From assembly GCF_001885585.1 (NCBI RefSeq), contig NZ_LSRP01000129.1, forward strand, positions 62,001-126,000: a stretch of 64,000 nucleotides of DNA. Reading direction: 5' to 3'. Position numbers and translations under genes: made by a program. Every line of letters begins with the position of its first letter. The first letter of the stretch is position 1. The DNA comes from Pararhizobium antarcticum. GTDB taxonomy: Bacteria > Pseudomonadota > Alphaproteobacteria > Rhizobiales > Rhizobiaceae. Under the pieces are notes generated by a model, which searched no databases, was not told the DNA's origin, and saw only the letters and a list, made by a program, of their open reading frames with translations. Below, one piece after another: positions 19,224 to 28,338 of this stretch.

Positions 19224-19919
19224 ATGTCCACGATGAAACGCAGCCAGATCAATACCATCATTCGCCAGAGCGAAGCCTTCATGCGCGATTTCGGCTATAT
19301 CCTGCCGCCGTTCGCGGGCTGGTCGCCTGAAGAGATGGTGGCGCGCAAGGCGGAGATTGCCGGCATCACTGGAGCCGGCCTCGGCTGGGATATCACCGAT
19401 TTCGGACTGGGGGATTTTGCGAGCAAAGGGCTGTTTTTGTTCACGACGCGCAACGGCCGGGTCGGCGACCTGAAACGCGGGCGCGGCATGCTCTACGCCG
19501 AAAAGGCGATGATTTCGCGCAAGGATCAGGTCACGCCGATGCATCGCCATGACCTCAAGGCGGAAGACATCATCAATCGTGGCGGCGGTACGCTGGTGAT
19601 CGAGCTGTTCGGGGATACGGACGGACACTGCGATCGCGAGAAGGGTGTCACCGTTGCCACGGACGGCGTCGTCCAGACATTCGAACCCGGTCACCGGTTG
19701 CGGCTGGCGCCCGGCGAAAGCGTCACGCTGATGCCAGGCGACTGGCATGCCTTCTGGGCGGAGGAGGCGGACGTCTTCGTGGCCGAGGTCTCGACCGTCA
19801 ACGACGACGCCATCGACAATATCTTCGAAGACCCGCTGGTCTCGCGTTTCTCCGGGATCGAAGAGGACGAGCACCCCGTCCATCTCCTGGTTTCGGACTA
19901 TGGGACCTGGCTGCGATAG
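19224..19919 (+). CDS. D-lyxose ketol-isomerase family cupin
   Basis: The 231-residue protein resembles the cupin-type D-lyxose/D-mannose isomerases: MKRSQINTIIRQSEAFMRDF at the N-terminus, metal ligands in TPMHRHDLKAEDIINRGGGT and a final histidine in LMPGDWHAFWAE, then EVSTVNDD. Members interconvert D-lyxose with D-xylulose or D-mannose with D-fructose. A strong AGGAGGG precedes the start, and the gene closes the gntR-SDR-isomerase operon. Confidence 0.82.
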   Translation: MSTMKRSQINTIIRQSEAFMRDFGYILPPFAGWSPEEMVARKAEIAGITGAGLGWDITDFGLGDFASKGLFLFTTRNGRVGDLKRGRGMLYAEKAMISRKDQVTPMHRHDLKAEDIINRGGGTLVIELFGDTDGHCDREKGVTVATDGVVQTFEPGHRLRLAPGESVTLMPGDWHAFWAEEADVFVAEVSTVNDDAIDNIFEDPLVSRFSGIEEDEHPVHLLVSDYGTWLR

Positions 19920-19941
19920 CCGGCTCAAGTCTGCAGACGCA

Positions 19942-20706
19942 TCAGTTGGGGTGGGCTGACGACTTGACCTGGACGGTGAAGCTTGCCACGCCGCTGACGA
20001 CGATCTCGGCATTGTGCGGCATGGAAACAGGTCCGCAAAGGCTGCCCGTGGTGATGATCTGGCCAGCGGCGATCGGTTGCGTCAGCGTATTGGCAAAGGC
20101 CAGCATGGCTGCCACAGGGTCGATGAAGGGATGTTTGCCGGGACCGGCAAACAAAATCTCGCCATCGGCGGTGACGGTCAGCGGGTAGCTCAATTCGGGC
20201 GCGATCAGGGCCGGGTCCAGCGTCTCGCCCAGCACATAGCCGGCATTGCCAAGGCGGTCGGCCAGAAAGACCTGGGCCTGAGACTTGCTGCCATGATCCA
20301 GGCGATGGGCGAGGAATTCGATGCCGGCGCGAATCTCTGAGACATGCTCGAGCACGCTGGCACGGGTATACCCGTCCGGGCCGCGCGGCGTCAGCGGCGT
20401 TTTGAGGATGAAGCAGATCTCGACTTCGACGGCATCGACGACCGGCCGTTCGAACACAGCGGTGCCCTCTGCTGACGCCGTCACGATATGCGCCATCGGT
20501 GCCGCGATCGACGTGCCGTCCGGACGGATCGCAACCTTGTAGCCACCGGCCATCCAGTCGTTCAGCGCCAATGTTTCATGCTGGGTTTCAACGGCCTCAG
20601 CATCGCTGCCAGGAGCGGCAAGGGACGCGGATGTCAGGCGGTGGCCGGCAGCGTCGGCTTCGGACAGCAGGCGGGCGAGTTCGGTCTTGTCGAAGGCGGC
20701 GGACAT
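19942..20706 (-). CDS. 2-keto-4-pentenoate hydratase / fumarylacetoacetate hydrolase family protein
   Basis: The 254-residue protein starts MSAAFDKTELARLLSEADAA. The body (VEICFILKTPLTPRG, EFLAHRLDHG, FADRLGNAG-like VFLADRLGNAGYVLGE, GQIITTGSLCGPVSM) matches the HpcG/MhpD group of Mg-dependent hydratases and decarboxylases. It converges with the isomerase gene and faces no obvious aromatic pathway, so its substrate may be a sugar-derived keto acid. It has its own transcription unit beyond the terminator at 20763-20792. Confidence 0.75.
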   Translation of the reverse strand: MSAAFDKTELARLLSEADAAGHRLTSASLAAPGSDAEAVETQHETLALNDWMAGGYKVAIRPDGTSIAAPMAHIVTASAEGTAVFERPVVDAVEVEICFILKTPLTPRGPDGYTRASVLEHVSEIRAGIEFLAHRLDHGSKSQAQVFLADRLGNAGYVLGETLDPALIAPELSYPLTVTADGEILFAGPGKHPFIDPVAAMLAFANTLTQPIAAGQIITTGSLCGPVSMPHNAEIVVSGVASFTVQVKSSAHPN

Positions 20707-20762
20707 GTTTGTCTCCAAAGCGATGATGCGGGCTCTCTTTCCAGCATACTCCAGCGAAAAGG

Positions 20763-20792
20763 AAAACCCCGGAGTTTGAGCTCCGGGGTTTT
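20763..20792 (-). terminator. Rho-independent terminator of the alpha-galactoside operon
   Basis: The arms AAAACCCCGGAG (20763-20774) and CTCCGGGGTTTT (20781-20792) pair perfectly across a 6-base loop. They lie 23 bases past the stop of the GH4 gene, with T residues on the minus strand. The symmetry would also allow plus-strand termination. Confidence 0.88.
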
Positions 20793-20815
20793 GACACGCG
20801 CAACGGGGAGAGGCG

Positions 20816-22186
20816 TTACGCGGCCTGGACCTTGCGGGCGACACGGGCCCATTCCGGGATCCATTCGCCATGGGCGGCCAGCAGATCGTCGGTCAGCGAC
20901 CAGATCTGGTCGAGATCGAGTTCGGCTGCCGTATGCGGGTCCATCATCGCGGCATGGTAGAGATGCTCGCGGTTTTCCGTCATCAACGCGGCAACGGTCA
21001 GTTCCTGGACGTTGATATTGGTGCGGATCAGCGCTGTCAGCTGCGGCGGCAGCGCACCGATATAGGTGGGCTGGATGCCGTTCTCATCGACGAGGCAGGG
21101 CACTTCGGCGGCGCAATTGTCGGGCAGCGAGGTGATGCAGCCATTGTTGCGCAGGTTGCCGTAGATGACAGAAGGCTCGCCGGTCCAGACCGAATTCATG
21201 ATCGAGGAGGCGTATTCCTTCGATTGTGCGACCTCGATCTTGTCGGCCGAGCGGAAGGCTGCGGCCTGTCCCTTCCACTGCTCGACCTGCTCGATGCAGC
21301 GCTTTGGATATTCGTCGAGCGGGATGCCGAATTTCTCGATCAGGTCCTCGCGGCCTTCCTTGATGAAATAGGGCGTGTATTCCGCGAAGTGTTCCGAGCT
21401 CTCCGTCACGAAATAGCCGAGCCGGGTCAGCATCTCGTAGCGCACCTTGTTGGGGCAGCGCGGGTTCCAGCCGGGCTTGGGCGCCCGGCCTTCGCGGTAT
21501 CCGCGGACCAGATCCGGATAGAGATCGCGGTAGGAGCCATCGGCCTGGCGATGCTCGAACTTGAGGAAGAAGGCCATGTGGTTGATGCCGGCGGAGCGGT
21601 AGCGGATTTCCTCGTAGGGAATGTCCAGATCTTCGGCGAGTTCCATCGCCGTGCCTTGCACGGAATGGCAGAGACCGACCTGCTTGATGGCAGGATATTT
21701 CTCGGCAATCGCCCAGGTGTTGATCGCCATCGGGTTGACATACTGCATCATGATCGCGTCGGGGCAGACCTGCATCATGTCTTCGCAGATCGACCAGAGA
21801 TGCGGCACGGTGCGCAGGCCCCGCATGATGCCGCCGACGCCGAGCGTATCGGCGATGGTCTGGCGCAGGCCATATTTCTTCGGCACTTCGAAGTCCGTGA
21901 CCGTGCAGGGTTCGAAGCCGCCGATCTGGAAGGCGACGACGACAAAATTGGCGCCGTCGAGGGCCTTGCGCCGGTTGGAATGCAGCTCGATGGTTGCCTT
22001 GACGCCCAGGGTGGAGATCAGTTTGCGGACGACGACCTCGCTTTCTTCCAGCCGTTGCGGATTGATGTCCATCAGCGCGATTTTGGCACCTGACAGTGCT
22101 GGACGCTGCAATACGTCGCCGATGATGTTTTTCATGAACACGGTCGAGCCGGCGCCGATGAAGGTGATCTTGGGTTGTCTCGTCAT
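20816..22186 (-). CDS. GH4 alpha-galactosidase (MelA type)
   Basis: This 456-residue cytoplasmic enzyme is a glycoside hydrolase family 4 member, which uses NAD and a divalent metal to cleave alpha-galactosides or alpha-glucosides by an oxidation-elimination route. The N-terminus holds the NAD motif ITFIGAGSTVF. The family signatures YVNPMAINTWA, GLCHSVQGTA (Cys and His metal ligands) and AGINHMAFFLKF are present. It is the last gene of the operon AraC<>GH4-SBP-permeases-ATPase-GH4. The paralog at 28339-29811 is in the same operon, so the two may handle different linkages. Confidence 0.9.
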   Translation of the reverse strand: MTRQPKITFIGAGSTVFMKNIIGDVLQRPALSGAKIALMDINPQRLEESEVVVRKLISTLGVKATIELHSNRRKALDGANFVVVAFQIGGFEPCTVTDFEVPKKYGLRQTIADTLGVGGIMRGLRTVPHLWSICEDMMQVCPDAIMMQYVNPMAINTWAIAEKYPAIKQVGLCHSVQGTAMELAEDLDIPYEEIRYRSAGINHMAFFLKFEHRQADGSYRDLYPDLVRGYREGRAPKPGWNPRCPNKVRYEMLTRLGYFVTESSEHFAEYTPYFIKEGREDLIEKFGIPLDEYPKRCIEQVEQWKGQAAAFRSADKIEVAQSKEYASSIMNSVWTGEPSVIYGNLRNNGCITSLPDNCAAEVPCLVDENGIQPTYIGALPPQLTALIRTNINVQELTVAALMTENREHLYHAAMMDPHTAAELDLDQIWSLTDDLLAAHGEWIPEWARVARKVQAA

Positions 22187-22208
22187 GGGAAAAGCCTCTT
22201 TCTAACGG

Positions 22209-23879
22209 TTAGGCGGCTACATCGAAGGCGGCGCGGACGAGCCGTTCGGTGTAGGCGGTCTTGGGATGGGTGAGAACGTCTTCGACCGGGCCCTCTTCAA
22301 CGATCTTACCATGCTGCATCACCGCCACCCGGTGGCAGAGGGCGCGCACGACTTTCAGATCGTGGGAGATGAAGAGATAGCTCAGTCCTTTTTCGTCCTG
22401 CAGCTTGCGCAGCAGTTCGATGATCTGGGCCTGCACCGAGAGATCGAGCGCCGAGGTGGGCTCGTCGAGCAGAATGAATTCCGGCTCCAGCGCCACGGCC
22501 CGGGCAATGGCGATGCGCTGGCGCTGGCCACCGGAAAATTCGTGCGGGAAGCGCGACAGGATGTTGCTGGGCATGCCGGCGCTGCTGAGCGCTTCCCTGA
22601 CGCGCTCCAGCCGTTCGTTTCGGGTGGCGCCGAGCCGGTTGACGATGAGGCCTTCCTCGATGATCTGGCCAACCGACATGCGCGGGTTGAGCGAGGAGAA
22701 CGGATCCTGGAAGACCACCTGCATGCGCGCGCGCAACGGGCGCATCTCTTCGCGGGTCTTATGCTCGATCGACTGGCCATCAAACAGGATCTCGCCCCCA
22801 TCCACCCGCAGGAGCTTGACCAGAGCCTGGCCGAACGTGGTCTTTCCTGAGCCGGATTCGCCGACGAGACCCAGCGTCTCATGCCGGTGAAGCTTGATGC
22901 TCAGGCTGTCGACAGCCACCAGCTCCTTCAGTTGCGGCTTGAAGAAGCCGCCGGCCTTCAGCATGAAGGAAACCCGCACGTCGCGCCCTTCGAGAATGGC
23001 TCCGGAGTCGACCGGCATCGGGTTCGCCCTGCCCGTCGGCTCGGAGTTGAGCAGGTGGCGCGTATAGGGGTGTTGCGGGTTCTGGAACAGGGCGGACGTG
23101 GTGTTGTGCTCCTTCACCTCGCCGTTCTGCATGACATAGACATAGTCTGAAAACTGCCGCACGACGGTGAGGTCATGGGTGATCAGGATCACGGCCATGC
23201 CGAGCTTTTTCTGCAGGTCGCGGATGAGGTTGAGGATTTGCGCCTGGACCGTGACGTCGAGTGCCGTCGTCGGCTCGTCGGCGATCAGCACATCGGGGCT
23301 GTTGGCGAGCGCCATGGCGATCATGATGCGCTGCCGCTGGCCGCCCGACAACTGGTGCGGATACTGGTTGAGGCGGTTCTCCGGATCGGGGATCTGTACC
23401 TGACGCAAAAGCTCCAGTGTGCGTTCCATTGCCTGTTTGCGGCTCATCTTCTGATGCACGCGGATTGCCTCGATGATCTGGGCGCCGATCGTATAGACCG
23501 GATTGAGCGAGCTCATCGGCTCCTGAAAGATCATCGAGATGCGGTTGCCGCGCAGGGCCCGACGCTGCCGATCGGAAAATTTCAGCACGTTCTGGCCGTC
23601 ATAGGCGATGCTCGACCCTTCGGAAACCGAGGCACGCTTGGTCAGGAGGCCCATGACGGTGCGGGCGGTCACCGACTTTCCAGAGCCGGATTCGCCGACT
23701 ACCGCGATCGTCTCTCCGCGATAGAGCTGGAAGGATACGTCCTTGACGGCATCGACCAGGCCGTTTTCGACCTTGAATTTCACCGCCACGTGACGGGCGT
23801 CGATGATCGGCTGTCCGGTGGCTGCGGCGTGGTCATGCCTTTGTTCGGGTGCCAGGGATGTGATGTCCACGAGTGCCAT
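22209..23879 (-). CDS. agpD: ABC transporter fused dual ATPase (Dpp/Opp type), AgpD-like
   Basis: The 556-residue protein has two complete ATPase cassettes, as in GsiA/YejF. The first has Walker A GESGSGKSVTAR and LSGGQRQRIMIAMAL; the second has GESGSGKTTFGQALV, FSGGQRQRIAIARAV and LLDEPTSALDLSV. OppD/F-type C-terminal extensions (HPYTRHLL, HPKTAYTERLV) follow each. The ATG at 23879 was chosen because the longer frame starts inside the permease gene. The symbol is by analogy with the Sinorhizobium alpha-galactoside locus and is tentative. Confidence 0.88.
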   Translation of the reverse strand: MALVDITSLAPEQRHDHAAATGQPIIDARHVAVKFKVENGLVDAVKDVSFQLYRGETIAVVGESGSGKSVTARTVMGLLTKRASVSEGSSIAYDGQNVLKFSDRQRRALRGNRISMIFQEPMSSLNPVYTIGAQIIEAIRVHQKMSRKQAMERTLELLRQVQIPDPENRLNQYPHQLSGGQRQRIMIAMALANSPDVLIADEPTTALDVTVQAQILNLIRDLQKKLGMAVILITHDLTVVRQFSDYVYVMQNGEVKEHNTTSALFQNPQHPYTRHLLNSEPTGRANPMPVDSGAILEGRDVRVSFMLKAGGFFKPQLKELVAVDSLSIKLHRHETLGLVGESGSGKTTFGQALVKLLRVDGGEILFDGQSIEHKTREEMRPLRARMQVVFQDPFSSLNPRMSVGQIIEEGLIVNRLGATRNERLERVREALSSAGMPSNILSRFPHEFSGGQRQRIAIARAVALEPEFILLDEPTSALDLSVQAQIIELLRKLQDEKGLSYLFISHDLKVVRALCHRVAVMQHGKIVEEGPVEDVLTHPKTAYTERLVRAAFDVAA

Positions 23880-23889
23880 GGTCGTCTCC

Positions 23890-25011
23890 TCAGTATGGGT
23901 CGACGGCGTCGCGCAGACCGTCGCCCAGTGCATTGAATGCAAAGACGGTGATCAGTACGAAGGCCACGGGTGATAGGATCCAGGGATAGGAACCGATAAC
24001 GGAATAGGTCGAGGTGTCCTGCAGCATCAGACCCCAGGACATCAGTGGCGGCTTGACCGCAAAACCGAGGAAGCCGAGGAAGGATTCGAGCAGCACCACG
24101 CTTGGAATGGCCAGCGTCACCGAGACGATCACGTAGCTCATCACATTCGGTAAGATATGCTGGAAGATGATGCGCCGGTCGGTGGCGCCGATCGCCATCG
24201 CCGCCCGGACATAGTCGATCCGGGCGAGCGCCAGCGTCTTGCCACGCACCTCACGCGACATCTGCGCCCAGCCGAGTGCCGACATGACGAAGATGACGAA
24301 GGCGAGGAAGACATTGGTCGGTGCCGTCACCGGGATCAGCGAGGTCAGGGCCAGATAGAGCGGCAGTTGCGGGAAGGCGAGAACCAGATCGACGAAGCGC
24401 TGCATCCAGGTATCGAAGCGCCCCCCGAAATAGCCCGAGACCATGCCGACGGTGGTGCCGACGACCGTGACGATGAAGACCACGGTCAGCGCGATCATCA
24501 AGGAGACGCGCGCGCCGTGGAAGATGCGCGACAGCACGTCCCGGCCGAACTTGTCGGTGCCGAGGAAATTGACTGGCGTGCCGTTCGTTGCGCCGAAGAA
24601 ATGCCGCTCTGTCGGGATCAGGCCGAAAAGCCGATAGCTGAAGCCTCTGACAAAGAAGCCGAGATCGAGCGGGTTGGCGTAGTCGGGGCCGACGAGCGGC
24701 TGGAAGGTGACCGGATCGAGTTCGGTGCTTTCGCCGATCGTATAGGTGCGCGGCCAGACGATGCTGCCCTCCTGGTCGGTGATGCTGATGGTCTGCGGCG
24801 GAGCAAAGGCGACGCCGGTCAGCTTCGGATCGACAGGCGAAAAGAACTCGGCGAAGACCGTTACCAGCATCAGCATGCAGACGAGAACAAGACCTGCCAT
24901 GCCTGTCCCGGAGCGCTTCAGGCGACGCCAGACCAGCGCCGAATAGGTTTCGTTGCCATGGTTTGCCGGAGCTGTCTGGATGATTGCTGCTGTTTGAACG
25001 TGGGTTGTCAT
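23890..25011 (-). CDS. agpC: ABC transporter permease (DppC/OppC type), AgpC-like
   Basis: This 373-residue inner-membrane permease has an N-terminal membrane segment (GMAGLVLVCMLMLVTVFAEF), a long periplasmic stretch of about 100 residues, and five further segments. The permease loop is ARIDYVRAAMAIGATDRRII, and FLGTDKFGRDVLSRIFHGAR is typical of DppC. It overlaps the upstream permease by ATGA (25008-25011). With its partner it imports the oligosaccharide or oligopeptide bound by the large periplasmic protein. Confidence 0.9.
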   Translation of the reverse strand: MTTHVQTAAIIQTAPANHGNETYSALVWRRLKRSGTGMAGLVLVCMLMLVTVFAEFFSPVDPKLTGVAFAPPQTISITDQEGSIVWPRTYTIGESTELDPVTFQPLVGPDYANPLDLGFFVRGFSYRLFGLIPTERHFFGATNGTPVNFLGTDKFGRDVLSRIFHGARVSLMIALTVVFIVTVVGTTVGMVSGYFGGRFDTWMQRFVDLVLAFPQLPLYLALTSLIPVTAPTNVFLAFVIFVMSALGWAQMSREVRGKTLALARIDYVRAAMAIGATDRRIIFQHILPNVMSYVIVSVTLAIPSVVLLESFLGFLGFAVKPPLMSWGLMLQDTSTYSVIGSYPWILSPVAFVLITVFAFNALGDGLRDAVDPY

Positions 25012-26021
25012 GCGTGTGCTCCCCCGCCCAGGCGGACACGCGGATCCAGCAGCGCCAGAAGCACGTCGGCGATGATGTTGCCGACGATCAGCGTTGCTGA
25101 CAGGACCAGCATGAAGGTTGCGGTGACGTAGACGTCGCCGACCCACATCGAGCCGACGATGGCCGGGCCGACGGTCGGCAGCGCGAAGATGATCGCGGTC
25201 TCGATCTCGCCCGTCAGCATGTAGGGCAGCACTACGCCCTGGTACATGACCAGCGGATGCAGCGCATTGGGCACCGCGTGGTGCATGATGACCTTGCGTT
25301 CGGAGAGGCCCTTGGCGCGTGCCGTCTCGACATATTGTGCGTTCAGCGTATCGAGCAGATTGCCGCGCATGACCCGCATATTGTAGGCGAGGCCGCCGAA
25401 CGTGGCGATGGCGATGACCGGCCAGACATGCTTCAAAAGATCGACGAACTTGTCCCAGGACCAGGGTGCGCCGCCATATTTCGCGGAGTGGAAGCTGTTG
25501 ATCTCGGTGACGTTGAAGTGGAAGACGAGAATATAGACGATGATCAGCGCCATCAGGAAGCGCGGCACCGTCATGCCGAGGAAGGAGATGCCCGACAGCA
25601 GCGTATCCACCCAGGTATATTGCCGCGTGGCGGCGAGAATGCCGAAGGTGATGCCGATGATGGAGGCGAGGATGTGGCAGACGAGCGCCAGCGCCAGCGT
25701 GCGCGGCAAGCGTTCACCGACGACCTCGGAAACTGGTTTGTTGTAGAAAAGGCTGTGGCCGAAATCGCCGCGCGTCACGATCCCGGTGACCCAGTTGACG
25801 TATTGAACGACCATCGGCTTATCGAGGCCGTTGGCAATCTTGTAGGCCTGCGCCTGAGCGTCGGCTTCCTCGAACGACGCGCCGCCCTGATTGATGGCTT
25901 GCGAACGGATATAGTCGCTGTAGTCGCCCGGTGGCGCCTGGATGATCACGAAGGTCACGATGCTCAGTACGAAGAGCACGGGGATGGCAGATGCGATGCG
26001 CACAAGCAGAAATCGGAACAT
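25008..26021 (-). CDS. agpB: ABC transporter permease (DppB/OppB type), AgpB-like
   Basis: The 337-residue protein starts MFRFLLVRIASAIPVLFVLS, the usual DppB N-terminus, and includes NGLDKPMVVQYVNWV, GDFGHSLFYNKPVSEVV and the permease loop YVETARAKGLSERKVIMHHA. It is the second transmembrane subunit of the importer. The longer frame to 26063 adds an untypical leader. It overlaps the next permease gene by four bases. Confidence 0.9.
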   Translation of the reverse strand: MFRFLLVRIASAIPVLFVLSIVTFVIIQAPPGDYSDYIRSQAINQGGASFEEADAQAQAYKIANGLDKPMVVQYVNWVTGIVTRGDFGHSLFYNKPVSEVVGERLPRTLALALVCHILASIIGITFGILAATRQYTWVDTLLSGISFLGMTVPRFLMALIIVYILVFHFNVTEINSFHSAKYGGAPWSWDKFVDLLKHVWPVIAIATFGGLAYNMRVMRGNLLDTLNAQYVETARAKGLSERKVIMHHAVPNALHPLVMYQGVVLPYMLTGEIETAIIFALPTVGPAIVGSMWVGDVYVTATFMLVLSATLIVGNIIADVLLALLDPRVRLGGGAHA

Positions 26022-26096
26022 GGCTGTTTGGTTCTCTTGTGTGTATGGGGGTCCCCCGGCCACGGTGGTCTGCGGCCGGGGAGTGTCTGGGAGAGA

Positions 26097-28184
26097 TCAG
26101 TTGATCGGGCCGGCTTCGCCCGGCTTGCCTGGAAGTTGCTGCGGGAAGAGTTCGTAGTCGCCCTGCTTGTCAGCGCTGACGAAAACGCGTTCGCGCAGGA
26201 TCGTATCTTCGGCCCAGTTGAACATATAGATCGGCGCGCCCGGCGGGATGTTGGAGAAGCGCTTGTTGATGATGAGCGCACCCGGATATTCGGTCAGGCC
26301 AACCGTGTTGACGTTCTCGGTGGAGATCTTCTGATACGTCTTCATGAGGTCCGACCGCTCGTCATTGTCGTTTGAAGCAATGAAGCTGTTGACGGTCGCG
26401 ACCATGTCCTTCTCGAACGGCAGGAGATCCATCGTTCCATCCGGTCCGGCACGGTGGTGCCAGCTTGTGCGCGGTCCCGTCGGGGCCAGTTGCGGCGTAT
26501 TCTGAACCACCGACGAAAGCTCCGAACCGTTGCGCAGCAGCGTCCAGTCAAACCGGCCGGAATTGCGAGCATCGTCACGTTTCACGCCATCCAGCGAGTT
26601 CAGCGTGATCTTCAGGCCGAGCTGCTCCATCTGCCCGATGACACCCTCCGCAAGGTTGCGGTCGGTGGCATAGTCGGATGTCGACAGAAGCACAATCTGT
26701 ACGTCGCCTCCGCCCAACGTACCGGCCGGGAAGTTCACGAAGCCGTTTCCATCGGTATCCTTCAGCCCCACTTTTTCGAGAAGCGCCTTGGCTCCTTCCA
26801 GATCGAAGGGATAATACACCGTCGACTGGCGGTCGTAAAAGCTGGTGCCGGAGGATATGCCGCCCGGATAGATTGTCGTGAACGGTCCCTTGACGAGGGA
26901 ATCGCCGATCTTCTTCCGGTCCAGCGCCATGGTTACGGCCTTGCGGAAATCGAGGTTGCGGTTGAGTTCGCGCACGGCCTTGCCGCGTTCGTCAGGTTCG
27001 CCCCAGCCATTGACCGAGAAGTTCATGTGCAGGTTGTAGCCGATCAGGCGGGCGCCGAAGGCAAGCCGGGCAGGGGCGGTTTCCTGGGCTGCACGCTTCA
27101 GGCTCTCCACGAAGTTTTCCGGCTGTTCGAGGTTCGAGAAGTCACCCGAACCGGCGATGGCCTGAACGTCACGGTCTCCCCAGGTCGAGAGCTTGTAGTG
27201 CATCTCGTTGAGATAGGGCAGTTGCTGGCCGTTCTCGTCGACCTTCCAGTAGTAGGGATTGCGACGCATCACGATGATATCGTCGGGCCGATAGGCAACG
27301 GGGACCCAGCCACCCATGACCGGGATGTTCATGTACTGGGCCGGAAAGCCGTTCTTGTACTGGTCGTAGGTGAATTCCTTGTTGTATTTCGGGTGCTTGG
27401 TTTTCAGGATATGCGCCGGGCCCGGGCAGAAGGTACCATAGGCCATGGCAAACAGATGCTGCCTCGGAAAGGCTTCCTTGAACGTCCATTCGACGGTGTT
27501 GGCGTCGATGGCCGTCAGCGTCGTGCCTTCGCCGAACGTCTCTGGCGTCGCGCCATTCAAAGGCGAGACATTCATATCGAGGACGTTGTCGTTCCAGTAG
27601 AACATCACGTCCTCAGAGGAGAAGGGAACGCCATCCGACCATTTGGCGCCTTCGACCAGGTGCATGGTCAGCTTATGGCCGTCTTCGGACCAGTCCCAGC
27701 TCTTTGCCAGGTTTGGCAACGGCTCCATGTCGCTGGCCTCGACCTGGTAAAGCGGTGCCGTGCGCGTCAGGCATTCGGACAGGCCGATGTCGATGCCGCC
27801 CCAGCCTTGCGTCTGGCCGGCCGAGTAGTTCCAGCCCTCCGGGCGTCCGCCGATGACGTGGCGCAGCGTGTCGCCGTAGACGCCGATGCCATCGGGCATG
27901 TTGCCCGTCTTGAAGACCATCGGTTCCTTTGGCAGGCGTTGTTCAACCGGCGGCAGCTTGCCGGTCTTGACGAATTTTTCGGTGACCCAGTCCGGCTCGC
28001 TGTATGTCGGCAGCGCCTTGAATTCGACGATCGAATCGCGCGGCACGTAGGTGATCTTGCCCTGGGCCGGGAAAGGTGCCTGTTCAGGAACGACGGTCGG
28101 CTCCGAAGCCCAGGCCTGCAAGGCAAAGGCGGATACGCCGAGCATCAGCACGGCGCCCCGTTTCATATGGCGAATGGTGTTCAT
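26097..28184 (-). CDS. agpA: Family 5 ABC transporter binding protein (AgpA-like alpha-galactoside binding)
   Basis: This 695-residue periplasmic protein has a signal peptide (MNTIRHMKRGAVLMLGVSAF, cleavage near AWA-SE) and an OppA/DppA-type fold: LTRTAPLYQVEASDMEPLPN, NLAKSWDWSEDGHKLTMHL, GAKWSDGVPFSSEDV and NLDFRKAVTMALDRKKIGD. It is longer than typical OppA (about 540 residues). In Sinorhizobium the OppA-like AgpA binds melibiose and raffinose and is encoded with alpha-galactosidases and an AraC activator. The same neighbours here support that role, but this is inferred from context. Confidence 0.85.
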   Translation of the reverse strand: MNTIRHMKRGAVLMLGVSAFALQAWASEPTVVPEQAPFPAQGKITYVPRDSIVEFKALPTYSEPDWVTEKFVKTGKLPPVEQRLPKEPMVFKTGNMPDGIGVYGDTLRHVIGGRPEGWNYSAGQTQGWGGIDIGLSECLTRTAPLYQVEASDMEPLPNLAKSWDWSEDGHKLTMHLVEGAKWSDGVPFSSEDVMFYWNDNVLDMNVSPLNGATPETFGEGTTLTAIDANTVEWTFKEAFPRQHLFAMAYGTFCPGPAHILKTKHPKYNKEFTYDQYKNGFPAQYMNIPVMGGWVPVAYRPDDIIVMRRNPYYWKVDENGQQLPYLNEMHYKLSTWGDRDVQAIAGSGDFSNLEQPENFVESLKRAAQETAPARLAFGARLIGYNLHMNFSVNGWGEPDERGKAVRELNRNLDFRKAVTMALDRKKIGDSLVKGPFTTIYPGGISSGTSFYDRQSTVYYPFDLEGAKALLEKVGLKDTDGNGFVNFPAGTLGGGDVQIVLLSTSDYATDRNLAEGVIGQMEQLGLKITLNSLDGVKRDDARNSGRFDWTLLRNGSELSSVVQNTPQLAPTGPRTSWHHRAGPDGTMDLLPFEKDMVATVNSFIASNDNDERSDLMKTYQKISTENVNTVGLTEYPGALIINKRFSNIPPGAPIYMFNWAEDTILRERVFVSADKQGDYELFPQQLPGKPGEAGPIN

Positions 28185-28338
28185 CGTTTCTCTCTCCCTC
28201 ATGCTTCATGCCGGACCGAGATGGGACGGCTTGCTCCTCAGCATTTTCGTGTCATTCCAGGCGGTCCTATTGGAACGCAGCAGGCCCGCCTCCCGGAACC
28301 TGCCGCCGCCCGCCGATCTCCATCGTTCGAACGAAGAA

